NCBI GenBank assembly: GCA_002839545.1
Contig: PGYG01000006.1
Coordinates: 1-36,237, forward strand
Length of the DNA stretch: 36,237 nucleotides
Direction: 5' to 3'
DNA from: Candidatus Methanoperedentaceae archaeon HGW-Methanoperedenaceae-1
GTDB lineage: Archaea > Halobacteriota > Methanosarcinia > Methanosarcinales > Methanoperedenaceae
Shown: positions 16,297 through 24,732 of the stretch, in pieces
How positions within the stretch are numbered: position 1 is the stretch's first letter
How the letters are laid out: each line of letters starts with the position of its first letter
Notes under the pieces: generated by a model
Databases searched by the model: none
Told to the model about the DNA's origin: nothing
What the model saw: only the letters and a program-made list of their open reading frames with translations
Translations under genes and position numbers: made by a program

Positions 16297-17169
16297 ATGA
16301 CCAGCAATAAATATTTCATTTTCTTTGCCATTATACTTGTGGTTGTAAGTGCAGGCTGCCTGTCTTACCAGTCAGGCGGTGGTTGGAAAAAAACAGCCCC
16401 GTCCATGAGCTATGATAGCTATGAACTAAATTATGAACTAAAGGATGAAATTAATGCAGAGTTTGCAGATACGGCATCTGAGAAAGGGAAAAATACACAA
16501 TTATACGGGGACAGGAAAATCATTTCCACTGCAAACCTCCAGATAGAAGTGGAAAGTGTCCAGACGGCTTTTAATGACATAAAAAAAATCACAGAGGATT
16601 CAGGCGGGTTCATTTCAAGTTCTTCAACCTATGACCTCGGCGGACGATATAATGGCAGGATGACTGTGCGGGTTCCGCAGAAGAATTTCTATTTAACAAT
16701 CGAACACTTCGAAACTGTGGGGAAAGTCAGGTCAAAGGATATTTCAGGACAGGATGTTACGGAGGAATATATTGACCTTAAAGCCCGCCGGGGGAATCTT
16801 GAAAAACAGGAGACACGGCTTCAGGAAATCCTTGGTATGGCAGTCACGGTGGAAGAAATCCTGAAAGTTGAAAAAGAACTTGAGCGTGTCAGGGGCGAGA
16901 TAGAACGCCTTACCGGCAGACTGAATTACCTTGATAAGAACATCGAGATGTCAACCATTACTGTCAGTATGGCTGAACCTGCGCCAATCGGGGGCGATGG
17001 CTGGGGCATAACAGATGCACTGCGTGAGGCTGCCAGCGGCTTCATTAATACCATCCTTGCAATAATTGTATTCGTGGGATATGTCATTCCGGTAGTGGTA
17101 TTTATCGTGTCTGTCATTCTAATCGCGCTTGGAGTGAAAAGGAAACTCCTGCCAAGACTTAAATTGTAA
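16297..17169 (+). CDS. DUF4349 domain lipoprotein with C-terminal membrane helix
   Basis: 290 residues. The signal ends in VSAGC (Cys21, lipobox). A DUF4349 domain spans roughly 70-225: IISTANLQIEVESVQTAF, the GGFISSSSTY step, GRMTVRVPQKNF, and a coiled-coil hairpin rich in Glu/Arg (EEILKVEKELERVRGEIERL). After the domain comes a hydrophobic helix pair (about 245-285, FINTILAIIVFVGYVIPVVV and onward) and a basic tail. It is thus tethered to the membrane with the domain on the outside. The function of the family is not established. The gene after it begins about 20 bases past its stop and encodes another lipoprotein. Confidence 0.85.
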   Translation: MTSNKYFIFFAIILVVVSAGCLSYQSGGGWKKTAPSMSYDSYELNYELKDEINAEFADTASEKGKNTQLYGDRKIISTANLQIEVESVQTAFNDIKKITEDSGGFISSSSTYDLGGRYNGRMTVRVPQKNFYLTIEHFETVGKVRSKDISGQDVTEEYIDLKARRGNLEKQETRLQEILGMAVTVEEILKVEKELERVRGEIERLTGRLNYLDKNIEMSTITVSMAEPAPIGGDGWGITDALREAASGFINTILAIIVFVGYVIPVVVFIVSVILIALGVKRKLLPRLKL

Positions 17170-17190
17170 GATGAGCAAATAACTGGATTG

Positions 17191-17868
17191 ATGAAAGAAC
17201 GAATGGTTGTTTTTTTGTTAATTGTGTTATTGTTTTTACTTTCAGGTTGTATCGGCGCGAATGATTCTACTGATAATAGCGGCGCAGTGGATGAGTATTA
17301 CCAAAAAGAAGTGCCTGATGTGAAAACACCACCTGCTGCACCAGACATAACTGAAACACGGATAGAACCGGACGCTGAACGTCTGCTGATAGACAATATC
17401 TCAGTTGACCTGGATTCTTATTATGGGAAGGGGTGGTCTCATCTTTACCAGCTTGATGAGCTTGACTGCTCAAGGATGTCCACGTATTTCTGGGATTACG
17501 TAAGGACGGAGTACAAGGTAGCGCCGAAAATAATCGTGTCCTATGAACGCCAGCATGCATGGCTTGCATTAAAAGTAAAGGATGTTGGGAACTCAACGAA
17601 ATTCAGGAAATGGACTTATAACAATGTGGATTACTATTTCCTTGAAGCCACTGTCCCGAAAATCGTTGCTGATGACAATGCGGTATTTGTTATTAACGGG
17701 AAGAAATACACTTCTGCTGAGTTCTATAATTCAACAATATACGTTTTTGATACGCCGCAGGAGGCAAACGATTTCCATGCGGATTATACGAGAATGGGCG
17801 GCTGGAACCAGGAGTTCAGGATGAGGAAGTATGACCTTGATAAGATTGCGGAGTTGCTAAATAGTTAA
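17191..17868 (+). CDS. lipoprotein with transglutaminase-like domain (inferred)
   Basis: 225 residues from the ATG at 17191 (a TTG directly precedes it). The signal ends in LLSGC (Cys20). A Cys-His-acid pattern follows in the order expected for transglutaminase-like cysteine hydrolases: Cys93 in LDCSRMSTYFWDYV, His122 in RQHAWLAL, and Glu152 in YYFLEATVP. The HAW and LEAT surroundings are typical of that fold. No Pfam match can be confirmed here. It probably acts at the cell surface, together with the DUF4349 lipoprotein encoded just upstream in the same direction. Confidence 0.7.
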   Translation: MKERMVVFLLIVLLFLLSGCIGANDSTDNSGAVDEYYQKEVPDVKTPPAAPDITETRIEPDAERLLIDNISVDLDSYYGKGWSHLYQLDELDCSRMSTYFWDYVRTEYKVAPKIIVSYERQHAWLALKVKDVGNSTKFRKWTYNNVDYYFLEATVPKIVADDNAVFVINGKKYTSAEFYNSTIYVFDTPQEANDFHADYTRMGGWNQEFRMRKYDLDKIAELLNS

Positions 17869-18222
17869 TCAATACTCCCCAATCGGCATATCTTTCCACC
17901 CTTTATCCACAGGAGCCGGGTTCTTCCTGAGTGAAAGCACAATCGATGCATCCCCGACCTTATGTCCCCCGGAATTCCGGTCATGCGCCCATGCATTGAA
18001 TTCCCCCCTGTTTAACATGTCACGCATGGCAAACTTGATACTCCCTCCGCCGTCCCTGCTCTGCGCATTCGCTGCGCCGTGGATTAGCCTGACAGTCTTA
18101 TACCCGTGCTCGTAAGCTTCCCTGACCTTCTCCCGCGCCACAATTAGTGCAGTCCTGTGGGTATATTCATGAAGGTCAACATCCACCGACTTATTGAATA
18201 TATCCACTTCGAACCATGCCAT
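17869..18222 (-). CDS. Smr-like domain protein
   Basis: 117 residues. VDLHEYTHRTALIVAREKV near the start and VRLIHGAAN near residue 42 match the Smr domain pattern (DLHG...A...IHG). The following Ser/Gly-rich loop and SIKFAMRDML helix also fit. Small stand-alone Smr proteins are proposed nucleases or nucleic-acid-binding proteins. The usual LHG glycine is Glu here, so the active loop is altered and nicking activity is doubtful. Its stop abuts that of the convergent lipoprotein gene without a gap. Confidence 0.72.
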   Translation of the reverse strand: MAWFEVDIFNKSVDVDLHEYTHRTALIVAREKVREAYEHGYKTVRLIHGAANAQSRDGGGSIKFAMRDMLNRGEFNAWAHDRNSGGHKVGDASIVLSLRKNPAPVDKGWKDMPIGEY

Positions 18223-18293
18223 GTGAAAAGGCTAATTATCCCGGATTACTTAAAATTTTCTGATAACATCACATTCAACCCGATAACCCGGAA

Positions 18294-18782
18294 TCACTCA
18301 ATCAAGCCTTCTGAAACCATAATATCAAGTGCCTTGGCAGCTTCATCCTTTCCTTTTCTCAGGATACCGGGCAACAGGATAAGGCGTTTCATTTTCTTGC
18401 CGTTCCTTGCTGTAAAATGCACAACGAAATGCGCCCGCCTCAAAACAGGAATTGCCCTGAAGAAAACCACCTTTTCTATCTGGCTTCTCTCAATTATAGG
18501 TTCTGCTGTTGTGTTATAATATTTTAACATTTTAATAGCAACAACAAGCCCTGAAACCAGAGCCACTAAAGACAGGAACACATTACCAACATTAATATAA
18601 ATTGCAAACAAGCCCAACAAAATCAATGAAGTAATACCATAGAACAGCAGTATCCTGAAATTATCCTTTCCATAAACCAAATCAGATAATTGCCCCCGTA
18701 TCCCTTCATTTATTAAAATAATCTTATCCGGCGAAACCTGGCAAAAACCTGTTTTTGTCCTGAATATTTTTATATCTTCCAT
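18294..18782 (-). CDS. two-helix membrane protein, unknown function
   Basis: 162 residues from the ATG at 18782, which has AGGG a few bases upstream; an ATG at 18821 would add 13 residues. A short N-terminal domain (about 1-45) precedes two hydrophobic helices (about 45-85, FRILLFYGITSLILLGLFAI and VFLSLVALVSGLVVAIKML). A basic, beta-rich cytoplasmic domain follows (IEKVVFFRAIPVLRRAHFVV, NGKKMKRLILLPG), resembling small PH-like membrane proteins. The family is not named. It is divergent from the antiporter operon. Confidence 0.7.
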   Translation of the reverse strand: MEDIKIFRTKTGFCQVSPDKIILINEGIRGQLSDLVYGKDNFRILLFYGITSLILLGLFAIYINVGNVFLSLVALVSGLVVAIKMLKYYNTTAEPIIERSQIEKVVFFRAIPVLRRAHFVVHFTARNGKKMKRLILLPGILRKGKDEAAKALDIMVSEGLIE

Positions 18783-19091
18783 AATCAACCCTGATAAGTA
18801 ATCGTATTCAAAAATAAGCATTTCTATACTTCATAATTTCCGGGCACCTCCTCATCATAATGTCCATGGGGATTCATGAGATAACGTTAATTTCAGCCAA
18901 TCTTTTTTTTCGAAGATGGAGTTTGATACGTAAGTCGTGCAAAAACCCGAAATCACAGTGCAAAAAACAGCATCAGTGTATGGAAATAATGGATTCAACA
19001 GTTAAAGGGATTAAACCGACAATTTCATATACAGTCAAAACATCTGGGGTTGCACAGTCATATACACAATGTATTAAAGAGATGGTTGAAC

Positions 19092-19622
19092 ATGCACGGC
19101 AAACTCGGTAGCGTCAGGACTTTCAGCTTCATATTTACATTTATTATGATGTATCTTTTCTGGCTTCTTAATTCAGGGGTATTTGAAATATTCTACATGT
19201 CACTTGGTTTGGCATGCGCCCTTGTAGTTGCATATGCTTTCCATAGCAGGTTTACGCTGGTAAAAGATTATCGCCACGCTCTTAAGTCATTAATTCGTTT
19301 TGCCGCATATTTACCATGGATAACATGGCAAATCATACTTTCAAACTGGGATATAGTCAAAAGGGTTTTAAGTCCGGGCATGCCCATTGATCCCTGTATA
19401 ATCTCCTTTCAATCCACATTAAAAAGTGACATTGCAATGACAACTCTTGGCAATTCCATAACACTAACCCCAGGCACCATTACCATCGATATAGACTACG
19501 ATGGCACGTTCTATGTCCATTCCATAGCCAGGGAGCCTGCGGATTCACTTCTCACAACGCCGCCATGTGAAATGGCTGCAAGAGTGGGTTACATATTCGG
19601 GGAAAGCAGGAAGTGGAATTAA
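19092..19622 (+). CDS. mrpE: Na+/H+ antiporter subunit MrpE (MnhE)
   Basis: First gene of an eleven-gene antiporter operon. 176 residues from the ATG at 19092, which has GAGATGG upstream; an earlier ATG at 19050 is less likely. Hydrophobic N-terminal helices (FSFIFTFIMMYLFWLLNSGV, IFYMSLGLACALVVAYAF) are followed by the MrpE hallmark segment (LIRFAAYLPWITWQIILSNW). The TTLGNSITLTPGTITIDID region near residue 125 also belongs to the family. It is an integral membrane subunit of the multi-subunit cation/proton antiporter. Upstream, 18822-19091 holds the divergent promoters; I see no gene there. Confidence 0.93.
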   Translation: MHGKLGSVRTFSFIFTFIMMYLFWLLNSGVFEIFYMSLGLACALVVAYAFHSRFTLVKDYRHALKSLIRFAAYLPWITWQIILSNWDIVKRVLSPGMPIDPCIISFQSTLKSDIAMTTLGNSITLTPGTITIDIDYDGTFYVHSIAREPADSLLTTPPCEMAARVGYIFGESRKWN

Positions 19623-19885
19623 TGGTCTATTTTGAAGCTTTCATCTGGGTAATCCTCGTATCAACCTCCCTTGTTCTTTACCGTATCATAAAAGGTCCAT
19701 CCACCTATGATCGGATGCTCGGTGTAAATGTAATAGGGACAAAAACCATTGTTATCCTTGTACTTATTGGATATGTATTTGAGAGACCTTACTTTTTTGA
19801 TATCGCCCTTCTCTATGCCATCCTTAATTTCATAGCCACTGTCGTAATAGCGAAGTATCTTGAAAGAGGGAGGATATGTGAATGA
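19622..19885 (+). CDS. mrpF: Na+/H+ antiporter subunit MrpF (MnhF)
   Basis: 87 residues from the ATG that shares its first base with the mrpE stop (TAATG). An in-frame GTG at 19613 is also possible, but AGGAAGTGG just upstream suits the ATG. The family pattern is LYRIIKGPSTYDRMLGVNVIGTK at residues 18-40, with three short transmembrane helices. Membrane subunit of the antiporter. It overlaps the next gene by 4 bases. Confidence 0.93.
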   Translation: MVYFEAFIWVILVSTSLVLYRIIKGPSTYDRMLGVNVIGTKTIVILVLIGYVFERPYFFDIALLYAILNFIATVVIAKYLERGRICE

Positions 19886-20223
19886 TTGAGGTATTGAGAT
19901 TAACACTGGTAATTGCTTTATTATCAATCGGGGCTTTTCTTATGCTTACCGCGGCTGTAGGTATGATACGATTTCCTGATGTATATTCCAGAATGCATGC
20001 CTCAGGCAAATGTGATACTCTTGGGTTAAGTTTGATGCTTGGCGGTTTAATCATATACCAGGGTTTTGACCTTGTGAGCGTGAAGATGCTTTTTATAATA
20101 TTTTTTGTACTATTCACTGGTCCAATCGCAATCCATTCCCTGTTCAGGGCTGCAATCAAAAGTGGACATGAGATGTGGACAAAGGATGGATGGATACAGT
20201 GGAAAAAGGGGAATAACAAATGA
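19882..20223 (+). CDS. mrpG: Na+/H+ antiporter subunit MrpG (MnhG)
   Basis: 113 residues with three helices. The family signature is AVGMIRFPDVYSRMHASGKCDTLG around residues 25-48, with a polar C-terminal tail. ATGA-type 4-base overlaps with both neighbours indicate tight translational coupling. Membrane subunit of the antiporter complex. Confidence 0.94.
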   Translation: MIEVLRLTLVIALLSIGAFLMLTAAVGMIRFPDVYSRMHASGKCDTLGLSLMLGGLIIYQGFDLVSVKMLFIIFFVLFTGPIAIHSLFRAAIKSGHEMWTKDGWIQWKKGNNK

Positions 20224-20468
20224 TACTGATTGTTGACCTGTTGATGCTGCTTCTGGTTATTGTTCTGGCGATAGCCTCCATCATGGTTAAGGACCTTCTG
20301 GAATCTACCGTGCTTTTTGCAGGTTTCAGCTTTATGATGGCAGTAATTTGGGTTGAGATGAACTCTGTGGATGTGGCTTTCACAGAAGCAGCAGTCGGGG
20401 CTGGCGTTTCCACTATATTACTTGTTGCAGCCATCGCATGTACTAAAAGGTATGAGGAGGAGAAATAA
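20220..20468 (+). CDS. MbhD-type antiporter subunit (MrpA C-terminal part, DUF4040)
   Basis: 82 residues with three helices. VLAIASIMVKDLLESTVLFAGF and VDVAFTEAAVGAGVSTILL match the MbhD/DUF4040 domain. In bacterial Mrp this segment is fused to the C-terminal end of MrpA; in the Thermococcales Mbh complex it is a separate subunit between the MrpG and MbhE homologues, exactly as here. The Glu in FTEAAVGAG is kept and may take part in ion transfer. Confidence 0.9.
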   Translation: MILIVDLLMLLLVIVLAIASIMVKDLLESTVLFAGFSFMMAVIWVEMNSVDVAFTEAAVGAGVSTILLVAAIACTKRYEEEK

Positions 20469-20743
20469 TGAGGCGATACCTTGCTATTTTGAGCTGTATT
20501 ATATTCTGGGCAATCCTTGTTTATGGAGTTTCCGACCTTCCAGCGCTTGGAGATCCTGAAGCTCCTGCTAATAAACATGTAGCTCCGAGATATGTCGAAG
20601 GGTCGTATAAAGAATCAGGCGTGCCAAATATTGTAACAGCCATACTAGCAAACTACAGGGGATACGATACACTTGGGGAAACTACGGTAATATTCACGGC
20701 AGGGATAACAGTTATGGTTTTGATAAGGAGGAAGGAAAAATGA
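20468..20743 (+). CDS. MbhE-type antiporter subunit (MrpA C-terminal part)
   Basis: 91 residues. An N-terminal helix, a soluble stretch (DPEAPANKHVAPRYVEGSYK) and the ending ILANYRGYDTLGETTVIFTA match the MbhE domain, also found at the C-terminal end of bacterial MrpA. The start overlaps the preceding stop by one base (TAATG), and the gene overlaps the next by 4 bases. Confidence 0.9.
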   Translation: MRRYLAILSCIIFWAILVYGVSDLPALGDPEAPANKHVAPRYVEGSYKESGVPNIVTAILANYRGYDTLGETTVIFTAGITVMVLIRRKEK

Positions 20744-21183
20744 AAGCTGCGCCTGTTTCAAATGATATTATCCTCAGGACAGGTGCCAGTATCATGGTAC
20801 CTGTTATCCTGTTATGGGGACTCTATGTGCTTATCCACGGTGCCATTGGACCCGGAGGCGGGTTCCAGGCAGGCGTTATTCTTGCAGCAGGCTTCATTCT
20901 TTATACAACTGCTTTTGGTCTTAAGGAAGCAAAGAAGATACTTTCTGTGAAGCTATTAATGGTAATAGCCAGTACCGGGCTTTTCATATATGCAGGCGTT
21001 GGCATGCTTGCCATAATATTCGGAGGGAATTTTCTTGAGTATGGCGTCATACCAATAGGCAGAACGCCAGCCGAAGCGAGCAAGTACGGCATAGAGATGG
21101 TGGAATTGGGAATTGGTCTTACTGTTATGTCAATAATGCTCTCAATTTTTTATGACATTGCTCTTAAAGAGAAGGGGGAATAA
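20740..21183 (+). CDS. mrpB: Na+/H+ antiporter subunit MrpB (MnhB)
   Basis: 147 residues with four helices. The MnhB signature GPGGGFQAGVILAAGFILY is near residue 38, and NFLEYGVIPIGRTPAEASKYGIE-type sequence precedes the last helix. It corresponds to MbhF in the hydrogenase nomenclature. It abuts the next gene without a gap. Confidence 0.94.
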   Translation: MKAAPVSNDIILRTGASIMVPVILLWGLYVLIHGAIGPGGGFQAGVILAAGFILYTTAFGLKEAKKILSVKLLMVIASTGLFIYAGVGMLAIIFGGNFLEYGVIPIGRTPAEASKYGIEMVELGIGLTVMSIMLSIFYDIALKEKGE

Positions 21184-21540
21184 ATGGTGCTTGAGCTCAT
21201 TTTTACAAAATATAATTATATAATCTATATTACCCTCATGACCATAGGTTTCTACGGAATGATAGGTAAGAGAAATCTCATAAAGAAGCTGATTGGCATG
21301 AGCATATTCCAGTATTCTATTTTCTTGTTCTATGTTTCCGCTGCGGACGTTAGCGGCGGTACTGCGCCTATTCTTTTAAAAGAGCCTGCTGTTTATGTAA
21401 ATCCGCTGCCCCATGTGCTGATCCTTACGGCTATTGTTGTAGCAGTAAGCACACTGGCAGTGGGACTTTCTCTTGCCATACGGATATACAGGGAATTCGG
21501 AACCCTGGATGAAGATAAAATTTTAGAGTTGAGCAAATGA
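21184..21540 (+). CDS. mrpC: Na+/H+ antiporter subunit MrpC (NuoK-like)
   Basis: 118 residues with three helices, the NuoK/MrpC fold. Typical stretches are MIGKRNLIKKLIGMSIFQYS near residue 25 and PLPHVLILTAIVVAVSTLAVGL near 75. It contacts the large antiporter subunits in Mrp and complex I. It overlaps the next gene by 4 bases. Confidence 0.94.
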   Translation: MVLELIFTKYNYIIYITLMTIGFYGMIGKRNLIKKLIGMSIFQYSIFLFYVSAADVSGGTAPILLKEPAVYVNPLPHVLILTAIVVAVSTLAVGLSLAIRIYREFGTLDEDKILELSK

Positions 21541-23009
21541 TAACAGACCATCTTCCCATACTGCTTATTGTAATTGGTTTCTTCGGGGCGTTTTTTACGC
21601 CCATCATTGGAATGATACGAAAAGAGCTATGCAGCCCGTGGGCAACTTTTATCACAATGCTCCAGTTCCTGATAAGCCTCCTTCTTCTTTATAATGTGAT
21701 AACCGCAGGAAACATAAGCTACTGGCTGGGCGGCTGGCAGCCCCCATGGGGAATAGAATATGCAGTTGATATCCTGAACGCCTTTGTGCTCGTAATAGTG
21801 GCAGGCGTTTGCTTCTCAGTTTCCATATATTCAAGGAAAAGCCTTGGATTAGAGGTACCAGGGAAGGAGATGCCGCTTTATACATTATACATACTTCTCT
21901 CAACAGGCATGCTGGGTATTGTGGTTACGGGAGACATCTTCAACCTGTATGTATTCCTGGAGATAGCTTCCCTGGCAGCCTATGCCCTGATAGCTCTTGG
22001 GGACAGGCAATCCCGAATGGCAAGCTTCAACTACATGATAATGGGCACAATTTCAGCTTCTTTTATTCTTATGGGCATCGGCTACCTGTATGTGATGACA
22101 GGTTCTTTGAACATGGCAGACCTTTCCAGACTTATTCCTGCGCTTTACGGAAGCCCCGTCCTCCTTGTAGCTATCGCGATGCTTGTAGTAGGGCTCAGCA
22201 TCAAGACCGCACTTTTTCCCCTGCATACCTGGCTCCCTGACGCTTACACCCACGCCCCTTCCGCTATAAGCGCTTTACTTGCAGGCACCTTTACCAAAGT
22301 CGGGATATACGCACTTATCAGGGTGATGTTTACAGTGATTTCCCCGTCTTATGTGATTGAGACTGTACCTGTAATGAGCATGCTCACATGGCTGGCAGCA
22401 ATAGGCATACTCGCCGGGTCAGTACTGGCAATAGCACAGTACGATATAAAGAGGATGCTGGCATATTCCAGTGTGAGCCAGATAGGTTATATAATCTTAG
22501 GGGTCGGTCTGGCTAACAATATTGCCATGACTGGCGGCATTCTCCATATTCTCAGCCACAGCCTGATGAAAGTAGGGCTTTTTATGGTCGCAGGTGCCAT
22601 CATATATCGAACTGGAATAAAAAACATCTATCAACTGAAAGGAATGGGTAAAAAAATGCCGTACACGATGGGAGCATTCGTGGTTGGGGCGCTCTCCATG
22701 ATAGGGATTCCGCCAACGATAGGTTTTGCCAGCAAGTTCTATCTTGCATGGGGCGCTCTTGAAGCGGGAAATTGGGTATTTGTTGTCGTAATTCTTTTAA
22801 GCAGCCTGCTAACTGCGGTTTACTTCTGGAGGATTTTCGAAAATGTATATTTTGGCGTACATGAAACCGAAGAAATAAAGAAAGATGAAGCGCCACTGAG
22901 TATGCTTTTACCCATCATTGCATTTGCAGTCCTGATACTTTTGGCGGGTTTATTTGCATCCCTTCCCATAGAGGTAATAAAAATATGGGTAACCGGAGTA
23001 TTGCCATAG
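21537..23009 (+). CDS. mrpD: antiporter subunit MrpD-like (first large subunit)
   Basis: 490 residues and about 14 helices of the NuoL/M/N-MrpA/D family. The essential Glu142 of the fifth-helix region (YVFLEIASLAAY) and Lys254 (LLAGTFTKVGIYAL) are kept. The LHTWLPDAYTHAPSAISALL stretch and the later Lys/His helices (YDIKRMLAYSSVSQIGYI, HSLMKVGLFM) are also typical. It is the predicted proton or sodium channel subunit, equivalent to MbhH. Two further paralogues follow. Confidence 0.95.
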   Translation: MITDHLPILLIVIGFFGAFFTPIIGMIRKELCSPWATFITMLQFLISLLLLYNVITAGNISYWLGGWQPPWGIEYAVDILNAFVLVIVAGVCFSVSIYSRKSLGLEVPGKEMPLYTLYILLSTGMLGIVVTGDIFNLYVFLEIASLAAYALIALGDRQSRMASFNYMIMGTISASFILMGIGYLYVMTGSLNMADLSRLIPALYGSPVLLVAIAMLVVGLSIKTALFPLHTWLPDAYTHAPSAISALLAGTFTKVGIYALIRVMFTVISPSYVIETVPVMSMLTWLAAIGILAGSVLAIAQYDIKRMLAYSSVSQIGYIILGVGLANNIAMTGGILHILSHSLMKVGLFMVAGAIIYRTGIKNIYQLKGMGKKMPYTMGAFVVGALSMIGIPPTIGFASKFYLAWGALEAGNWVFVVVILLSSLLTAVYFWRIFENVYFGVHETEEIKKDEAPLSMLLPIIAFAVLILLAGLFASLPIEVIKIWVTGVLP

Positions 23010-23017
23010 GAGGATAA

Positions 23018-24493
23018 ATGGAAACTATTACATCATTCAATCCAGGTCTTGCAATCCTTGTTTCTTTATTCGGAGCGTTAATGATACTTGTTTTCAGCAA
23101 GCGCCCGAATATAAGGGACGGGGTTTCTGTCTTAGCAGGGATAATCAAATTCGGGATTGTTGCCTCTATGATTCCTGTGGTAATGAGCGGAAAGCTGATT
23201 GAACTTAAATTATGGGATGTTTTGCCTAATCTGCCTATAATGTTCAGGGTGGACGCATTTGGCTTGCTTTTTGGGCTAATCGCCTCATTCCTCTGGATAT
23301 TTACTACGTTCTATTCAATAGGCTACATGAGGACATTGAAAGAGCATGCACAGACAAGGTTTTTCTTCTGTTTTGCCATTGCCCTATCTTCCGCAATAGG
23401 TATAGCGTTCTCAGCAAACCTATTCACACTCTTCATATTCTTTGAAATACTTACGATATCCACTTATCCCTTGGTTGTGCATATCGAAACCCCTGAAGCT
23501 ATGAAAGCCGGACGAAAATACCTGCTTTATCTTCTTACATCGGGTGTTTTTTTACTGTTCTCGATAATAGCAGTATACCACTATACTGGTACTACTGACT
23601 TTGCTTTCGGCGGCATTATTGCCGGAAAGGGAATCCCTAAAAATATACTGATACTGCTTTTCGTAACTTTCATGATAGGTTCTGCCAAGGCAGCTTTCAT
23701 GCCTTTACACTCGTGGCTGCCTTCAGCAATGATAGCTCCAACCCCGGTGAGTGCATTATTGCATGCTGTAGCCGTAGTAAAGGCAGGTGTCTTCACAGCC
23801 ACAAGGATTATCCTTTATATTTTTGGTATTGATGTCATGAGCGAAACCGGACTGGCACTTGCCATGGCGTATGTAGTGGCTTTTACCATTATAGTTGCCT
23901 CCCTTTTCGCCCTAATGCAAGATAACCTGAAGAAAAGGCTGGCATATTCAACGATAAGCCAGCTCTCGTATATTATTCTGGGTGTTGCTATGTTAACGCC
24001 TGCCGGTATTACAGGAGGGATGATGCACATTCTCAACCATGCCTTCATGAAAATAACCCTCTTCTTCTGCGCCGGAGCCTTCATCGTCGCATCTGGCAAA
24101 GAAAAAATAAGTGAAATGAACGGAATCGCAAAACAGATGCCATTTACAATGATTGCATTCAGTATTGGTGCGCTCGGTATGGCTGGCACCCCGATTACTG
24201 CTGGTTTCATAAGCAAGTGGTATCTACTGATAGCATCTATGGAGATATCGCAGATACCTCTGCTTCTCGTGCTGCTTGCAAGCTCACTCCTGAATGTGGC
24301 ATACTTCTTCCCAATAATAATAAACGCTTTTTTCAAAAAACCGGACAGGGTTTTATCTTATAAAGAAGCGCCATTATTCATGCTCGTTCCTCTTTTATTA
24401 ACAGCCCTTATATCAATTATTATCGGGATAATGCCTGACAAACCACTTGCTCTTATCGCGATTGCCGTTCAAAACCTTATAGGGGGGACATAG
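23018..24493 (+). CDS. antiporter subunit, MrpD/MrpA N-terminal-like (second large subunit)
   Basis: 491 residues of the same family as its neighbour. Glu143 (LFIFFEILTISTYPL), Lys255 (AVAVVKAGVFTATRI), LHSWLPSAMIAPTPVSALLH and the later Lys helix (DNLKKRLAYSTISQLSYI) are intact, so it should conduct ions. A GGAGG site lies before the ATG. It replaces the hydrogenase module expected at this place in an Mbh operon, and is probably an additional pump or channel unit. Confidence 0.93.
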   Translation: METITSFNPGLAILVSLFGALMILVFSKRPNIRDGVSVLAGIIKFGIVASMIPVVMSGKLIELKLWDVLPNLPIMFRVDAFGLLFGLIASFLWIFTTFYSIGYMRTLKEHAQTRFFFCFAIALSSAIGIAFSANLFTLFIFFEILTISTYPLVVHIETPEAMKAGRKYLLYLLTSGVFLLFSIIAVYHYTGTTDFAFGGIIAGKGIPKNILILLFVTFMIGSAKAAFMPLHSWLPSAMIAPTPVSALLHAVAVVKAGVFTATRIILYIFGIDVMSETGLALAMAYVVAFTIIVASLFALMQDNLKKRLAYSTISQLSYIILGVAMLTPAGITGGMMHILNHAFMKITLFFCAGAFIVASGKEKISEMNGIAKQMPFTMIAFSIGALGMAGTPITAGFISKWYLLIASMEISQIPLLLVLLASSLLNVAYFFPIIINAFFKKPDRVLSYKEAPLFMLVPLLLTALISIIIGIMPDKPLALIAIAVQNLIGGT

Positions 24494-24495
24494 AT

Positions 24496-24732
24496 ATGGG
24501 GTATCTTGATAAACCTGGGAATATAAAGATGCTTAAATACCTATTCTACTCAAGCCTTGTTGCTGTTGTGCTGGCTGATTTCTTTATCCACCGGGAAAAA
24601 GTAGAGTTCTTCTGGGATACGATTCCTGGATTTAGTGCAGTGTATGGTTTCATCTCCTGCGTTATTATAATAATCGTATCAAAGTTCATAGGACATAAAT
24701 GGCTGATGAAAAAGGAGGACTATTATGAATGA
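24496..24732 (+). CDS. small two-helix membrane protein in the antiporter operon
   Basis: 78 residues with two hydrophobic helices (about 14-28 and 46-62) and a charged C-terminal end. It sits between the second and third large antiporter subunits, preceded by a G-rich ribosome site and overlapping the next start by 8 bases, so it is almost certainly an accessory subunit. No named family is recognised. Confidence 0.75.
   Translation: MGYLDKPGNIKMLKYLFYSSLVAVVLADFFIHREKVEFFWDTIPGFSAVYGFISCVIIIIVSKFIGHKWLMKKEDYYE

Noticed and set aside
18860-19111. 83-codon plus-strand frame before the antiporter operon
   Set aside because: No ribosome site and no family resemblance, and it overlaps the mrpE start region in another frame; better read as promoter DNA.
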